DNA of 11,692 nt from Thermococcales archaeon 44_46. GTDB lineage: Archaea; Methanobacteriota_B; Thermococci; Thermococcales; Thermococcaceae. This document shows positions 1-5,825 of this stretch, piece after piece. Numbering within the stretch: the stretch's first letter is position 1; each line of letters opens with the position of its first letter. The stretch covers positions 1 to 11,692 of the forward strand of contig LGET01000033.1 in NCBI GenBank assembly GCA_001507935.1. The letters run 5' to 3'. The position numbers and the translations under genes were made by a program. The notes under the pieces are model-generated. The model was not told the origin of the DNA. It ran no database searches and worked only from the letters and a program-made list of their open reading frames with translations.

Positions 1-717
1 GAAAAGCCCATTCTTGGAATTCCAACCGGAGTTAAGATGTTCTCAGGGGTTTTTGCCACCTCTCCAGAAGATGCTGCAAAACTTCTTGTTGCGTTCGCAA
101 AAGGAAACGCAAGGCTTGTGGAGAGGGAAATTCTCGACCTCGATGAGAATGCATACAGGCACGATGAAGTAAAAGCAAAGCCCTATGGAAAAGCCTTAAC
201 TCCCTATGTGGAGACTCTTGTACAGGGGGCAAAGGAGACTATCCCACTTGATGAAGAGGAAGAACTTGATGCTATAGTGGAGGCCATTCTAGAGGAGCTT
301 GAGGATGGGGTTTACTTTCTGGGAGCTGGCTCAACGATAAAAAAGCTCAAAGACATGCTTGGAATAGACGGGACACTCTTAGGAGTGGATATAGTTGAGA
401 TAAAAAACGGGAAAGCGAAACTCCTCGTGAAAGACGCCCAAGAAAAAGATTTGCTGGAATACATTCATAGAAATCCAAAAATCATTGTGACTGTTGTAGG
501 GGGCTTGAACTTTCTTTTTGGTAGGGGCAACCAGCAGTTCTCTCCAGAAGTTTTGAGGCATATACCAAAGGAAAATATTATTGTTGTGGCAACTCCTTCG
601 AAAGTTAAAGGGGCGATTAGGGTTTATACTGGAGACAGGGAAGTTGATGAGAGGCTTAAAGGCTACATAAAGGTTAGAATCTCTCCTTGGGCGGAGAGAA
701 TTGTAAAAGTTATCTAA
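1..717 (+). CDS. ATP-NAD kinase family protein, C-terminal part (5' truncated by window)
   Basis: The frame is open from base 1 and ends at TAA 715-717, giving 238 residues. The in-frame ATG at base 37 is internal, because the residues before it (GIPTGVKMFSGVFATSP) belong to the conserved core. That segment, followed by a long Lys/Glu-rich part with GAGSTIK, GTLLGVDIV and GRGNQQFSPEVLR, is what I recognise from the archaeal COG3199 family of predicted polyphosphate/ATP-dependent NAD kinases. Members would phosphorylate NAD to NADP in the cytosol. Family proteins are, as I recall, about 350-380 residues, so roughly the first third lies outside the window. The substrate is inferred from the family, not from an active-site motif visible here. 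The next gene has its own promoter 5 bases downstream, so the two are probably separate transcription units. Confidence 0.8.
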   Translation, partial: EKPILGIPTGVKMFSGVFATSPEDAAKLLVAFAKGNARLVEREILDLDENAYRHDEVKAKPYGKALTPYVETLVQGAKETIPLDEEEELDAIVEAILEELEDGVYFLGAGSTIKKLKDMLGIDGTLLGVDIVEIKNGKAKLLVKDAQEKDLLEYIHRNPKIIVTVVGGLNFLFGRGNQQFSPEVLRHIPKENIIVVATPSKVKGAIRVYTGDREVDERLKGYIKVRISPWAERIVKVI

Positions 718-721
718 GCTC

Positions 722-732
722 AAGGTTTATAA
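722..732 (+). promoter_or_regulatory. TATA box for the 767-1576 gene
   Basis: AAGGTTTATAA is a good archaeal BRE/TATA match. Its centre near 727 predicts transcription from about 752, just before the ribosome-binding site at 756-760. This makes the upstream in-frame TTG at 734 an unlikely start. Confidence 0.6.
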
Positions 733-766
733 CTTGGGAACCCTTTTCTATTTTTGGTGGATAAAC

Positions 767-1576
767 GTGAGATTTGAGGTGCTTAGTAAAGAGGATATGA
801 TGAAGCTTTCGAAGGAACTCAGCAAAGAGGGGATAATGAACAAAACCCGGGAAGAGCTTGGATGGGAGCTTCACCACCTCATTGTAATCAAAGACAAGTT
901 CAGTGAGCTGATTAGGAAATCTGAGGGTATTGAAGTACTTGAGGATACTCTCGAAGAAATAAGAGCAACTTTTGATGCCCTTATGGATGAATGGAATGTC
1001 GGAGAAGAGAAAGAATTTAAGGAGCTCTTTGATGAGGTAAATATTCCCAAGCTAACGCTCATAACCGCCTTGATAGAGAACGGATATGTTGAGGGGGAAG
1101 AGAGGCTCAGGCTTGTTAAAAAGCCCAAACTTGATGAACTTGAAATTGAGCTCAGGTTTAACATTGATGAGCTTGAAGACGTGCTGGAAGAAATAGAAGA
1201 TAAGCTCGATGCAACCCTTACAACTGAGCTCTCCCTTATGAGAAAGTACTTTGTTGAAGTCCTTGAGATTGAGGAAGAACTGATAAAGAGGGCCTTGGAA
1301 ATAGCGGAGGAATATGCTACCGAGGAATCTTTAGTTGAGGCAATGTTCGTGGGGATTGGAAAATCTGTGCTGGCAAATACAATACTAACAATAGCCGAAA
1401 AGAAGAATACAAAAATGGAATTAATCGAAACCCTCCTGGAGCATGAGCCTCTAACCGTAGAAGGGAGGAGAGAAAAGATAAACATATACTTTGACGATGA
1501 AGCAATAGAAGATATATTAAAAGAACTGCAGAAGATGGGTTATTTGAAGGTAAAAGGGAACAGGATATGGCTTTAA
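767..1576 (+). CDS. Acidic, helical hypothetical protein with possible C-terminal winged helix
   Basis: I do not recognise this 269-residue protein. The frame extends upstream to TTG 734, but GTG 767 is preferred: GGTGG at 756-760 lies 6 bases before it, and the TATA box at 722-732 predicts a transcript starting near 752. The protein then begins RFEVLSKEDMMKL. It is very rich in Glu, Leu, Lys and Ile, with long amphipathic helices throughout (for example DELEIELRFNIDELEDVLEE) and no membrane segment or signal peptide. The last 40 or so residues (a predicted beta strand, then DEAIEDILKELQKMGYLKVKGNRIWL) resemble the wing and last helix of a winged-helix domain, which would allow DNA binding or protein-protein contact. 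This is inference from pattern only. It is followed by an independently promoted zinc-finger gene. It looks like a Thermococcales-restricted protein. Confidence 0.85.
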   Translation: MRFEVLSKEDMMKLSKELSKEGIMNKTREELGWELHHLIVIKDKFSELIRKSEGIEVLEDTLEEIRATFDALMDEWNVGEEKEFKELFDEVNIPKLTLITALIENGYVEGEERLRLVKKPKLDELEIELRFNIDELEDVLEEIEDKLDATLTTELSLMRKYFVEVLEIEEELIKRALEIAEEYATEESLVEAMFVGIGKSVLANTILTIAEKKNTKMELIETLLEHEPLTVEGRREKINIYFDDEAIEDILKELQKMGYLKVKGNRIWL

Positions 1577-1589
1577 TAGGGGGATAAAG

Positions 1590-1598
1590 CTTAAAAAT
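1590..1598 (+). promoter_or_regulatory. TATA box for the zinc-finger gene
   Basis: CTTAAAAAT predicts a transcription start near 1620. That leaves a short leader carrying the GGAGGA ribosome-binding site at 1625-1630. Confidence 0.5.
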
Positions 1599-1638
1599 CA
1601 ATACCTAAATTAGAGCGTGGGGGTGGAGGAGAGTGGTG

Positions 1639-1779
1639 ATGCTTAAGGCAATAAAAATCAAGGACAGGGACGGGGAGATCTTTCTTAGATGTCCAAGATG
1701 CGGGATGGTCTTTAGGAAGAGCAAGGATTACATCAGGCATATAAACAAATCCCATGGACATCTCTTTAGAAAGGCCTGA
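1639..1779 (+). CDS. 46-residue C2H2 zinc-finger protein
   Basis: A short gene starting at ATG 1639 and ending at TGA 1777-1779. Translation gives 46 residues with one classical-type finger: C18-x2-C21, a hydrophobic stretch with F25, then H34-x4-H39 ([22 protein letters not shown] is its core). The finger fills most of the protein, flanked by a basic N-terminal strand ([16 protein letters not shown]) and a basic tail. The ribosome-binding site GGAGGA (1625-1630) is 8 bases before ATG. Two in-frame GTG codons at 1633 and 1636 are alternative starts but are closer than usual. A TATA box lies at 1590-1598. Small single-finger proteins of this kind occur in archaea and may bind DNA or RNA or act as protein adaptors; no target can be inferred here. 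The reading frame, the zinc ligands and the ribosome-binding site together make it a convincing gene despite its length. Confidence 0.85.
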   Translation: MLKAIKIKDRDGEIFLRCPRCGMVFRKSKDYIRHINKSHGHLFRKA

Positions 1780-1803
1780 TTTTGTTCTTTCCCTCCTTTA
1801 TAT

Positions 1804-1865
1804 TAGGGGATGAAGAAAAGTCAGGACGCTGAGATGTGATGAGCGGTAGGGCTTTCTGACCTCTA
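1804..1865 (+). ncRNA. C/D box small guide RNA (2'-O-methylation guide)
   Basis: All boxes appear in the right order and spacing: a C-like box ATGAAGA (1810-1816, one mismatch to RTGATGA), 12 bases, D' box CTGA (1829-1832), 3 bases, a perfect C' box GTGATGA (1836-1842), 13 bases, and D box CTGA (1856-1859). An alternative C box is GGGATGA (1807-1813), also one mismatch. TAGGGG (1804-1809) can pair with CCTCTA (1860-1865) as a terminal stem with one G-U pair. About 62 nt with roughly 12-nt guides is typical of Pyrococcus sRNAs, which act with L7Ae, Nop5 and fibrillarin. By the N+5 rule the D guide (GCGGTAGGGCTTT) pairs with AAAGCCCUACCGC and would methylate the C opposite G1851. The D' guide would methylate the C opposite G1824. 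The targets are unidentified. The RNA overlaps the stop codon of the convergent gene. Confidence 0.8.
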
Positions 1866-2885
1866 TTCCTTAAGGTCTATTTCCTTCACAAGCTTGACAA
1901 TAAAAGTCTTGCCGATTTTCTCCCTCTCAACCAGCTGCTTCTTTTCAAGTTCTTGGATTATTCTGCTCACTGTTGGTCTTGAGTAGCCGGTAAGCTCTGG
2001 GAGGTCTTCTTGCTTTACTTTTCCACCCTGCTCTATTAGGGCTTTTACAACAATCCTTTCCTTTTCTGTCAGCACTTCCACGGGGATCTTGTGGGAATAC
2101 CATTTCTTCTTTGCCCAGTACAGTGTTATCGGGAGGGCAATTGCTAGTGATAGTATGGCACCTATGAGAGAATACCTGTATGGAGATGGCTTTTCTGGAG
2201 GGGACACGGGAGGCTTTTCTACGTTCTTTCCGAGCCAGTAGGTTTCGTATCCCATATTTTTCAGCTTTACTTCAATAGTCTCATTCAATCCTGTTCCAAC
2301 CAGAATAACAAGGTTTGGCTTTAGATGGTTTAACCCCGCGATTGCGTGCTCTGAGAGATCGTTTTCTAAAGTTAGTAAGAGTGGTAGAGTATATTCCATT
2401 GCAAACTTTGATGCAGCAAGGGCAGAGCCGTAATCCAAAGCACTAGCCAGAACCACTGCTTTTGACCCTTGAGGGTAAAAGTGAACAGCTAATTTTTCCG
2501 CTGTTTCAGTCCTCACATCCCCTCCTATCCTCGTAACGCTATACCCCATCTTAAGGAGCTCGTCCTCAACTTCCTTGCTAACCGCGTTTGAGTTCCCAAC
2601 TATCAGGACTTTTTTCCACCCTAACTGGATGTATGAATAAAGCTGAGCCCATGTCTTTTCATCCAACTTTTGGGGATTAACGGGAAGAACAGGAATATTA
2701 AGAAGTCTCGCATAGGGTTGAACGGTAATATAATCTATGAGGTCATCGTTTCTAACTATTATTAGGTCGTACTCAGGTCTATTCTCTTCCTGCTGAGCAT
2801 AAATCGGGATGGCTATGAAAGAGGCAAGTATTAAGGCCGCAATGATTGTTAATGCGATATACTTAGTCCTCAATACACTCACCAC
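1863..2885 (-). CDS. Membrane-anchored winged-helix regulator with extracytoplasmic CW_binding_2-like domain
   Basis: Read on the minus strand this encodes up to 340 residues in four parts. Residues about 8-30 form a hydrophobic Sec signal or anchor ending in YAQQEE. Residues about 38-220 form alternating strand-helix repeats (DLIIVRNDDLIDYITVQPYA, then KKVLIVGNSNAVSKEVEDEL and VRTETAEKLA) that look like the cell wall-binding repeat 2 family. A Pro-rich linker (KPPVSPPEKPSP) leads to a transmembrane helix at about 238-257, followed by the positive-inside WAKKKW. Residues about 270-333 form a cytoplasmic winged helix with a recognition helix near 301-314 (SRPTVSRIIQEL). The likely role is a one-component sensor that couples an extracellular signal to transcription, similar to COG2512-type membrane-associated regulators. 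The start is uncertain: GTG 2885, GTG 2882 or TTG 2873, since a TATA-like TTTTAAAC near 2903-2910 predicts transcription from about 2882. It lies 33 bases downstream of the hydrolase gene. Confidence 0.8.
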   Translation of the reverse strand: MVSVLRTKYIALTIIAALILASFIAIPIYAQQEENRPEYDLIIVRNDDLIDYITVQPYARLLNIPVLPVNPQKLDEKTWAQLYSYIQLGWKKVLIVGNSNAVSKEVEDELLKMGYSVTRIGGDVRTETAEKLAVHFYPQGSKAVVLASALDYGSALAASKFAMEYTLPLLLTLENDLSEHAIAGLNHLKPNLVILVGTGLNETIEVKLKNMGYETYWLGKNVEKPPVSPPEKPSPYRYSLIGAILSLAIALPITLYWAKKKWYSHKIPVEVLTEKERIVVKALIEQGGKVKQEDLPELTGYSRPTVSRIIQELEKKQLVEREKIGKTFIVKLVKEIDLKE

Positions 2886-2918
2886 ATTGAAGCTAAAAAA
2901 GAAAGTTTAAAAGGTTTT

Positions 2919-3596
2919 TCAAAGCTCAAAGACTTCTCCTGGTTTTAGTATAACGACCTCTGCTTTGTCCCCAACAAGCTCTTTGAATTCTTCTGGATCC
3001 CTAGCTATTGGTGGGAAAGTTCCATAGTGCATTGGTATAACGTATTTCGGCTTGAGGAGTTCAACTGCCTTTGCCGCCTCTTTGGGTCCCATCGTGAAGT
3101 GCCCCCCTATTGGAAGTAGAGCAAGGTCTATTCCATAGAGTTCAGCAAAGAGCTCCATGTCCTTGAAAACATAGGTGTCTCCAGCGTGGTAGATTTTCTT
3201 TCCTTCAAGTTCTATGATGTATCCGCAGGCGTTTCCAATGCTGTATTTTCCGTCGCTGCTTGAATGCCATGCCGGAACTTGAATTATTTTGACCCCTTCA
3301 ACCTCAGTTGGGCCGTAGTTCATTCCTACTGTTGTTATGCCCCTATTGCCCTCCACGAGGTAGTTGGCTATGTCGTACATTGCAACTATCTTCGCTCCTG
3401 TCCTCTGGGCTATCTTTACTGCATCCCCGAGGTGGTCTCCATGTGCGTGGGTCACAAGAATAAGGTCAACCTTATCAAAGTCCTCAGGTTTTGCTGCTGC
3501 ATTTGGGTTCCCGGTCAAAAATGGGTCTATTAGTATTCTTTTTCCTTCTCCTTCTATTTCAAATGCCGCATGCCCTAGAAACCTTACCTTCACCAT
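2919..3596 (-). CDS. UPF0173-family metal-dependent hydrolase (metallo-beta-lactamase fold)
   Basis: Counting from ATG 3599, the protein (226 residues) carries the metallo-beta-lactamase metal motif HAHGDH (residues 51-56), a further His at 112 (PAWHSSS), GDT at 140-142 with Asp141, and His191 near the end (VIPMHYGTFPP). This is the standard ligand set for a two-metal site. Length and layout match the UPF0173 / YtkL-like family, whose physiological substrate is unknown. It is a soluble cytosolic protein with no signal peptide. Tandem ATGs occur at 3599 and 3596. The second is chosen because the strong GGAGGT site ends only 3 bases before the first, so 3596 gives a 6-base spacer and a 225-residue protein beginning MVKVRFLGHAAF. 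A minus-strand TATA box (GGTTTAAG, near 3645) predicts transcription from about 3620. The membrane regulator downstream, 33 bases away, may be partly co-transcribed. Confidence 0.9.
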   Translation of the reverse strand: MVKVRFLGHAAFEIEGEGKRILIDPFLTGNPNAAAKPEDFDKVDLILVTHAHGDHLGDAVKIAQRTGAKIVAMYDIANYLVEGNRGITTVGMNYGPTEVEGVKIIQVPAWHSSSDGKYSIGNACGYIIELEGKKIYHAGDTYVFKDMELFAELYGIDLALLPIGGHFTMGPKEAAKAVELLKPKYVIPMHYGTFPPIARDPEEFKELVGDKAEVVILKPGEVFEL

Positions 3597-3640
3597 CATA
3601 CCACCTCCCTAAACGTCCGAGTACAAATAATAACAAAAGA

Positions 3641-3667
3641 TTACTTAAACCTTTCGAACAATTCGAA
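3641..3667 (-). promoter_or_regulatory. Hydrolase promoter with TTCGAA inverted repeat next to BRE/TATA
   Basis: On the minus strand the order is TTCGAA, TTG, TTCGAA (3667-3653), then AAGGTTTAAG, a good BRE/TATA at about 3652-3643. The symmetric element abuts or overlaps the BRE, a position where archaeal activators and repressors act. The regulator is unknown. Confidence 0.5.
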
Positions 3668-3774
3668 TGTGAAGTTTTCCGTTTTAATATGTGATCGACC
3701 AAAATCAAGGACAAAATGGGCGGTTTGTCTATAGAGAAGGTTTCACGTTTTTTGAAAGGGCATTCATAAACCAA

Positions 3775-3787
3775 AAGTTTATAAGCT
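3775..3787 (+). promoter_or_regulatory. Predicted pan promoter (TATA box)
   Basis: AAAGTTTATAAGC lies about 90 bases before the pan ATG. It predicts transcription from about 3806 and a leader of about 65 bases. A second AT-rich match near 3839-3853 would put the start almost on the ATG. It is disfavoured because a strong ribosome-binding site (AGGAGGG, 3856-3862) is present and implies a leadered mRNA. Confidence 0.5.
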
Positions 3788-3800
3788 CTTTAGAATTCCT

Positions 3801-3826
3801 ACTTACAAGAGGGTGTATAGGTAAGT
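3801..3826 (+). promoter_or_regulatory. Inverted repeat over the predicted pan transcription start
   Basis: ACTTAC (3801-3806) and GTAAGT (3821-3826) are perfect 6-bp inverted arms with a 14-base spacer. The half-site centres are 20 bp apart, about two helical turns. The element spans the predicted start at about 3806, as expected for a repressor that blocks RNA polymerase. It could instead fold as a weak leader hairpin. Confidence 0.35.
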
Positions 3827-3870
3827 TAATAAGGTTCTTCTTTATAGTTATATACAGGAGGGTTTAGATT

Positions 3871-5070
3871 ATGAGCGATGTTGAAGATGTCAACGTGAAG
3901 CACGAAGAGGGGTATGACGATTACGTTTACTATCTCAAGCGTAGAATAAGACAGCTTGAACTCCAAGTGAGAACACTTGAGGCTGATAAGGAGAGACTTG
4001 AGAGGGAGCTTTCACGCTTAAGGATGGAGATGTCCAGACTGAGGCAACCTCCAGCCTTTGCTGGTACTTTAATTGAGCTTTTGGATGAAGATAGGGCTAT
4101 TGTTCAAAACTACAATGGCCCAAGATTCGTTGTGAGAATTGCACCGTGGATAGAAAGGGAGAAGCTAAAGCCTGGTGCCAGAGTTGCCTTGGATCAAAGA
4201 ACAATGGCGGTTATAGAACTCTTACCGTCCCAAAAAGACCCATCTGTGTTGGGTTTTGAAGTAATTGAAAGACCTAAGGTCACCTACAATGACATAGGTG
4301 GATTGAAAAAGCAACTTATGGAGCTAAGAGAGGCTATAGAGCTTCCACTCAAGCACCCTGAGCTCTTTGAAAGGGTTGGGATTGAACCACCTAAAGGGGT
4401 ACTTCTCTATGGTCCTCCCGGCTGTGGAAAGACCCTAATGGCGAAGGCACTAGCTCACGAGGTAAATGCAACCTTCATAAGGGTCGTCGGCAGTGAACTT
4501 GTGAGGAAATACATAGGAGAAGGTGCTAGATTAGTCAGCGAGCTCTTTGAATTGGCAAGAGAAAAAGCACCGTCAATAGTTTTCATTGATGAGATAGACG
4601 CAATAGGTGCAAAGAGGTTGGACGAAACAACCGGTGGGGAGAGGGAGGTTAACAGAACTTTAATGCAGCTCTTGGCTGAACTAGATGGCTTTGATCCGAG
4701 GGGCAATGTTAAGGTTATTGCCGCTACAAACAGGCCTGACATCCTCGATCCGGCTTTACTTAGACCGGGAAGATTTGATAGACTAATAGAAGTTCCTCTA
4801 CCGGACTTCAAAGGAAGATGGGAGATCCTTAAAGTCCACACGAGAAAGATGAACCTTAAGGGCGTTGATCTCAAAGCCATAGCGGAGATGACAGAAGGGG
4901 CAAGCGGTGCAGATCTTAAGGCAATTGTAACCGAAGCAGGAATGTTTGCCATCAGGGCGAGAAGAGAATACGTAACTCATGAGGACTTTATAAAGGCTGT
5001 TGAGAAAGTTCTTGGCTCGGAGGAAAGATTAGCTCAGCAGATAGCTTCACACGAAGTTATGTACGGTTGA
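3871..5070 (+). CDS. pan: Proteasome-activating nucleotidase (PAN), AAA+ regulatory ATPase
   Basis: This 399-residue protein is the archaeal homologue of the 26S proteasome Rpt subunits. It forms a hexameric ATPase that unfolds proteins and threads them into the 20S core in the cytosol. The N-terminal coiled coil is at about 18-58, followed by PP (60-61), where the conserved kinking proline of the family lies, and then the OB domain to about 128. The AAA+ domain has Walker A GPPGCGKT (181-188), pore loop 1 YIG (214-216), Walker B VFIDEID (237-243), sensor-1 Asn287 in AATNRPD, and arginine fingers in LLRPGRFDR (Arg298, Arg301). The C-terminus ends Met-Tyr-Gly, an HbYX motif that docks into alpha-ring pockets and opens the 20S gate. 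All key residues are present. AGGAGGG (3856-3862) lies 8 bases before ATG. It is monocistronic by layout: divergent from the hydrolase and followed by a T-rich terminator and a separate promoter. Confidence 0.97.
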   Translation: MSDVEDVNVKHEEGYDDYVYYLKRRIRQLELQVRTLEADKERLERELSRLRMEMSRLRQPPAFAGTLIELLDEDRAIVQNYNGPRFVVRIAPWIEREKLKPGARVALDQRTMAVIELLPSQKDPSVLGFEVIERPKVTYNDIGGLKKQLMELREAIELPLKHPELFERVGIEPPKGVLLYGPPGCGKTLMAKALAHEVNATFIRVVGSELVRKYIGEGARLVSELFELAREKAPSIVFIDEIDAIGAKRLDETTGGEREVNRTLMQLLAELDGFDPRGNVKVIAATNRPDILDPALLRPGRFDRLIEVPLPDFKGRWEILKVHTRKMNLKGVDLKAIAEMTEGASGADLKAIVTEAGMFAIRARREYVTHEDFIKAVEKVLGSEERLAQQIASHEVMYG

Positions 5071-5090
5071 TCTCAAAAAGTCTTGCCCAG

Positions 5091-5106
5091 TTTTCTCTCT
5101 TTTTTC
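5091..5106 (+). terminator. T-rich terminator after pan
   Basis: TTTTCTCTCTTTTTTC lies about 20 bases after the pan stop. Oligo-T tracts without hairpins are the usual archaeal intrinsic terminators. Confidence 0.5.
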
Positions 5107-5116
5107 TGCAGGAAGC

Positions 5117-5126
5117 CTTAAATATT
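5117..5126 (+). promoter_or_regulatory. TATA box for the small secreted protein gene
   Basis: CTTAAATATT lies about 50 bases before ATG 5172 and predicts transcription from about 5147. It supports the downstream ATG rather than the frame's first ATG at 5067, which overlaps the pan stop. Confidence 0.5.
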
Positions 5127-5171
5127 TTCAATGCTATTTTAACAATGCTAAAAATTCGTTGGGGTGGTCTA

Positions 5172-5705
5172 ATGAGGAAGGTAGTTGTTTTTGGGATTTT
5201 GGCACTTCTGCTTGCGATGTATGCTCAAGTCATTACAGCAGCCCCAAACGAGATAAATCCCAAAGCAAGGATTTACGTTGGATGGGAAGAATATTACCTA
5301 GGGTATAGTCCAGTAAATGAGAGCACCTGGATGGTTGTTAAGTGGTCAAAGGACTGGAACTTCCCATTTGGAGAGGATAGTCCAGAGGGGGCTTGGATTG
5401 CTGTTCACTTCACATGGTACACGAATGATCTCGATGTAGGCTTCTTTGGCCACAATGAGACCGCACTCGTTTACTGGGGAGACCCCGATACTATCCCAGA
5501 TGCCAAATATCGTGTGGAAGAGTACTCCAAAGTTATGATATTAAACAATCCCGAGAAATACGAAGAAAAGGGAGCATTTCCAGCCAAATACTTGGACTAC
5601 CCATTCCCTGACAGTGCATACGTTGTCCACTGGAGTGTTGAGATTTATAACGCAACAACTGGTGAACTTCTCTTCGAGTTTACTCTTGTGCCTTCTTCGA
5701 GCTGA
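5172..5705 (+). CDS. Small secreted aromatic-rich protein of unknown function
   Basis: I do not recognise this family. The chosen start is ATG 5172 with GGTGG at 5163-5167 and a TATA box at about 5117, giving 177 residues. The same frame is open back to ATG 5067, but that would place a non-signal segment before an obvious Sec signal peptide. The signal is MRKVVV, a hydrophobic core (FGILALLLAMYA) and a likely cleavage after VITA or VITAA, before PNEINPKAR. The mature part of about 150 residues is rich in Trp, Tyr, Phe and Asp (KWSKDWNFPFGED, GAWIAVHFTWYTNDLD, YVVHWSVEIYN) and appears beta-strand rich, with no Cys and no second membrane segment. The protein is therefore probably released or surface-bound, perhaps as a ligand- or sugar-binding beta fold; that last point is a guess. 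A T-run terminator and the first insertion element follow. Confidence 0.8.
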   Translation: MRKVVVFGILALLLAMYAQVITAAPNEINPKARIYVGWEEYYLGYSPVNESTWMVVKWSKDWNFPFGEDSPEGAWIAVHFTWYTNDLDVGFFGHNETALVYWGDPDTIPDAKYRVEEYSKVMILNNPEKYEEKGAFPAKYLDYPFPDSAYVVHWSVEIYNATTGELLFEFTLVPSSS

Positions 5706-5718
5706 CTTTTTTCTTTCT
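5706..5718 (+). terminator. Oligo-T terminator after the secreted protein gene
   Basis: CTTTTTTCTTTCT starts immediately after the stop codon. It would end the transcript just before the insertion element's left end at about 5720. Confidence 0.5.
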
Positions 5719-5722
5719 CAAC

Positions 5723-5742
5723 CCTCGCCCTTCAGGGCGGGG
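5723..5742 (+). repeat. Left-end hairpin of element copy 1
   Basis: CCTCGCCC and GGGCGGGG flank the tetraloop TTCA. This is the expected subterminal recognition structure for a single-strand Y1 transposase. No equivalent is visible upstream of the second tnpB. Confidence 0.65.
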
Positions 5743-5825
5743 TACAGTTAATTACGAACAAGTCCTTTAGTGAGAAAGCAAAAACATTTTTAAACCCAAA
5801 AGCGTAAAAGTAATAATGAGGAACA

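Noticed and set aside
734..766. TTG start at 734 for the acidic hypothetical protein
   Set aside because: It lies upstream of the predicted transcription start (about 752) and has no ribosome-binding site. GTG 767 has GGTGG six bases upstream.
871..1485. Long minus-strand open frame opposite the acidic hypothetical gene, very Ser-rich
   Set aside because: The Ser-rich translation is the mirror of Glu/Leu-rich codons on the plus strand. No ribosome-binding site or promoter is visible.
3264..3694. Plus-strand open frames across and upstream of the UPF0173 gene
   Set aside because: They run antisense to an unmistakable metallo-beta-lactamase-fold gene and into its promoter. The translations are Cys/Ser-rich or low-complexity shadows.
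4455..4952. Minus-strand open frame within pan
   Set aside because: It is a shadow of a well-conserved AAA+ coding region, with a low-complexity Ser/Ala/Leu translation and no start signals.
5067..5171. ATG 5067 start for the secreted protein, overlapping the pan stop
   Set aside because: It would put 35 residues before an obvious signal peptide and precede that gene's own TATA box and GGTGG site at ATG 5172.
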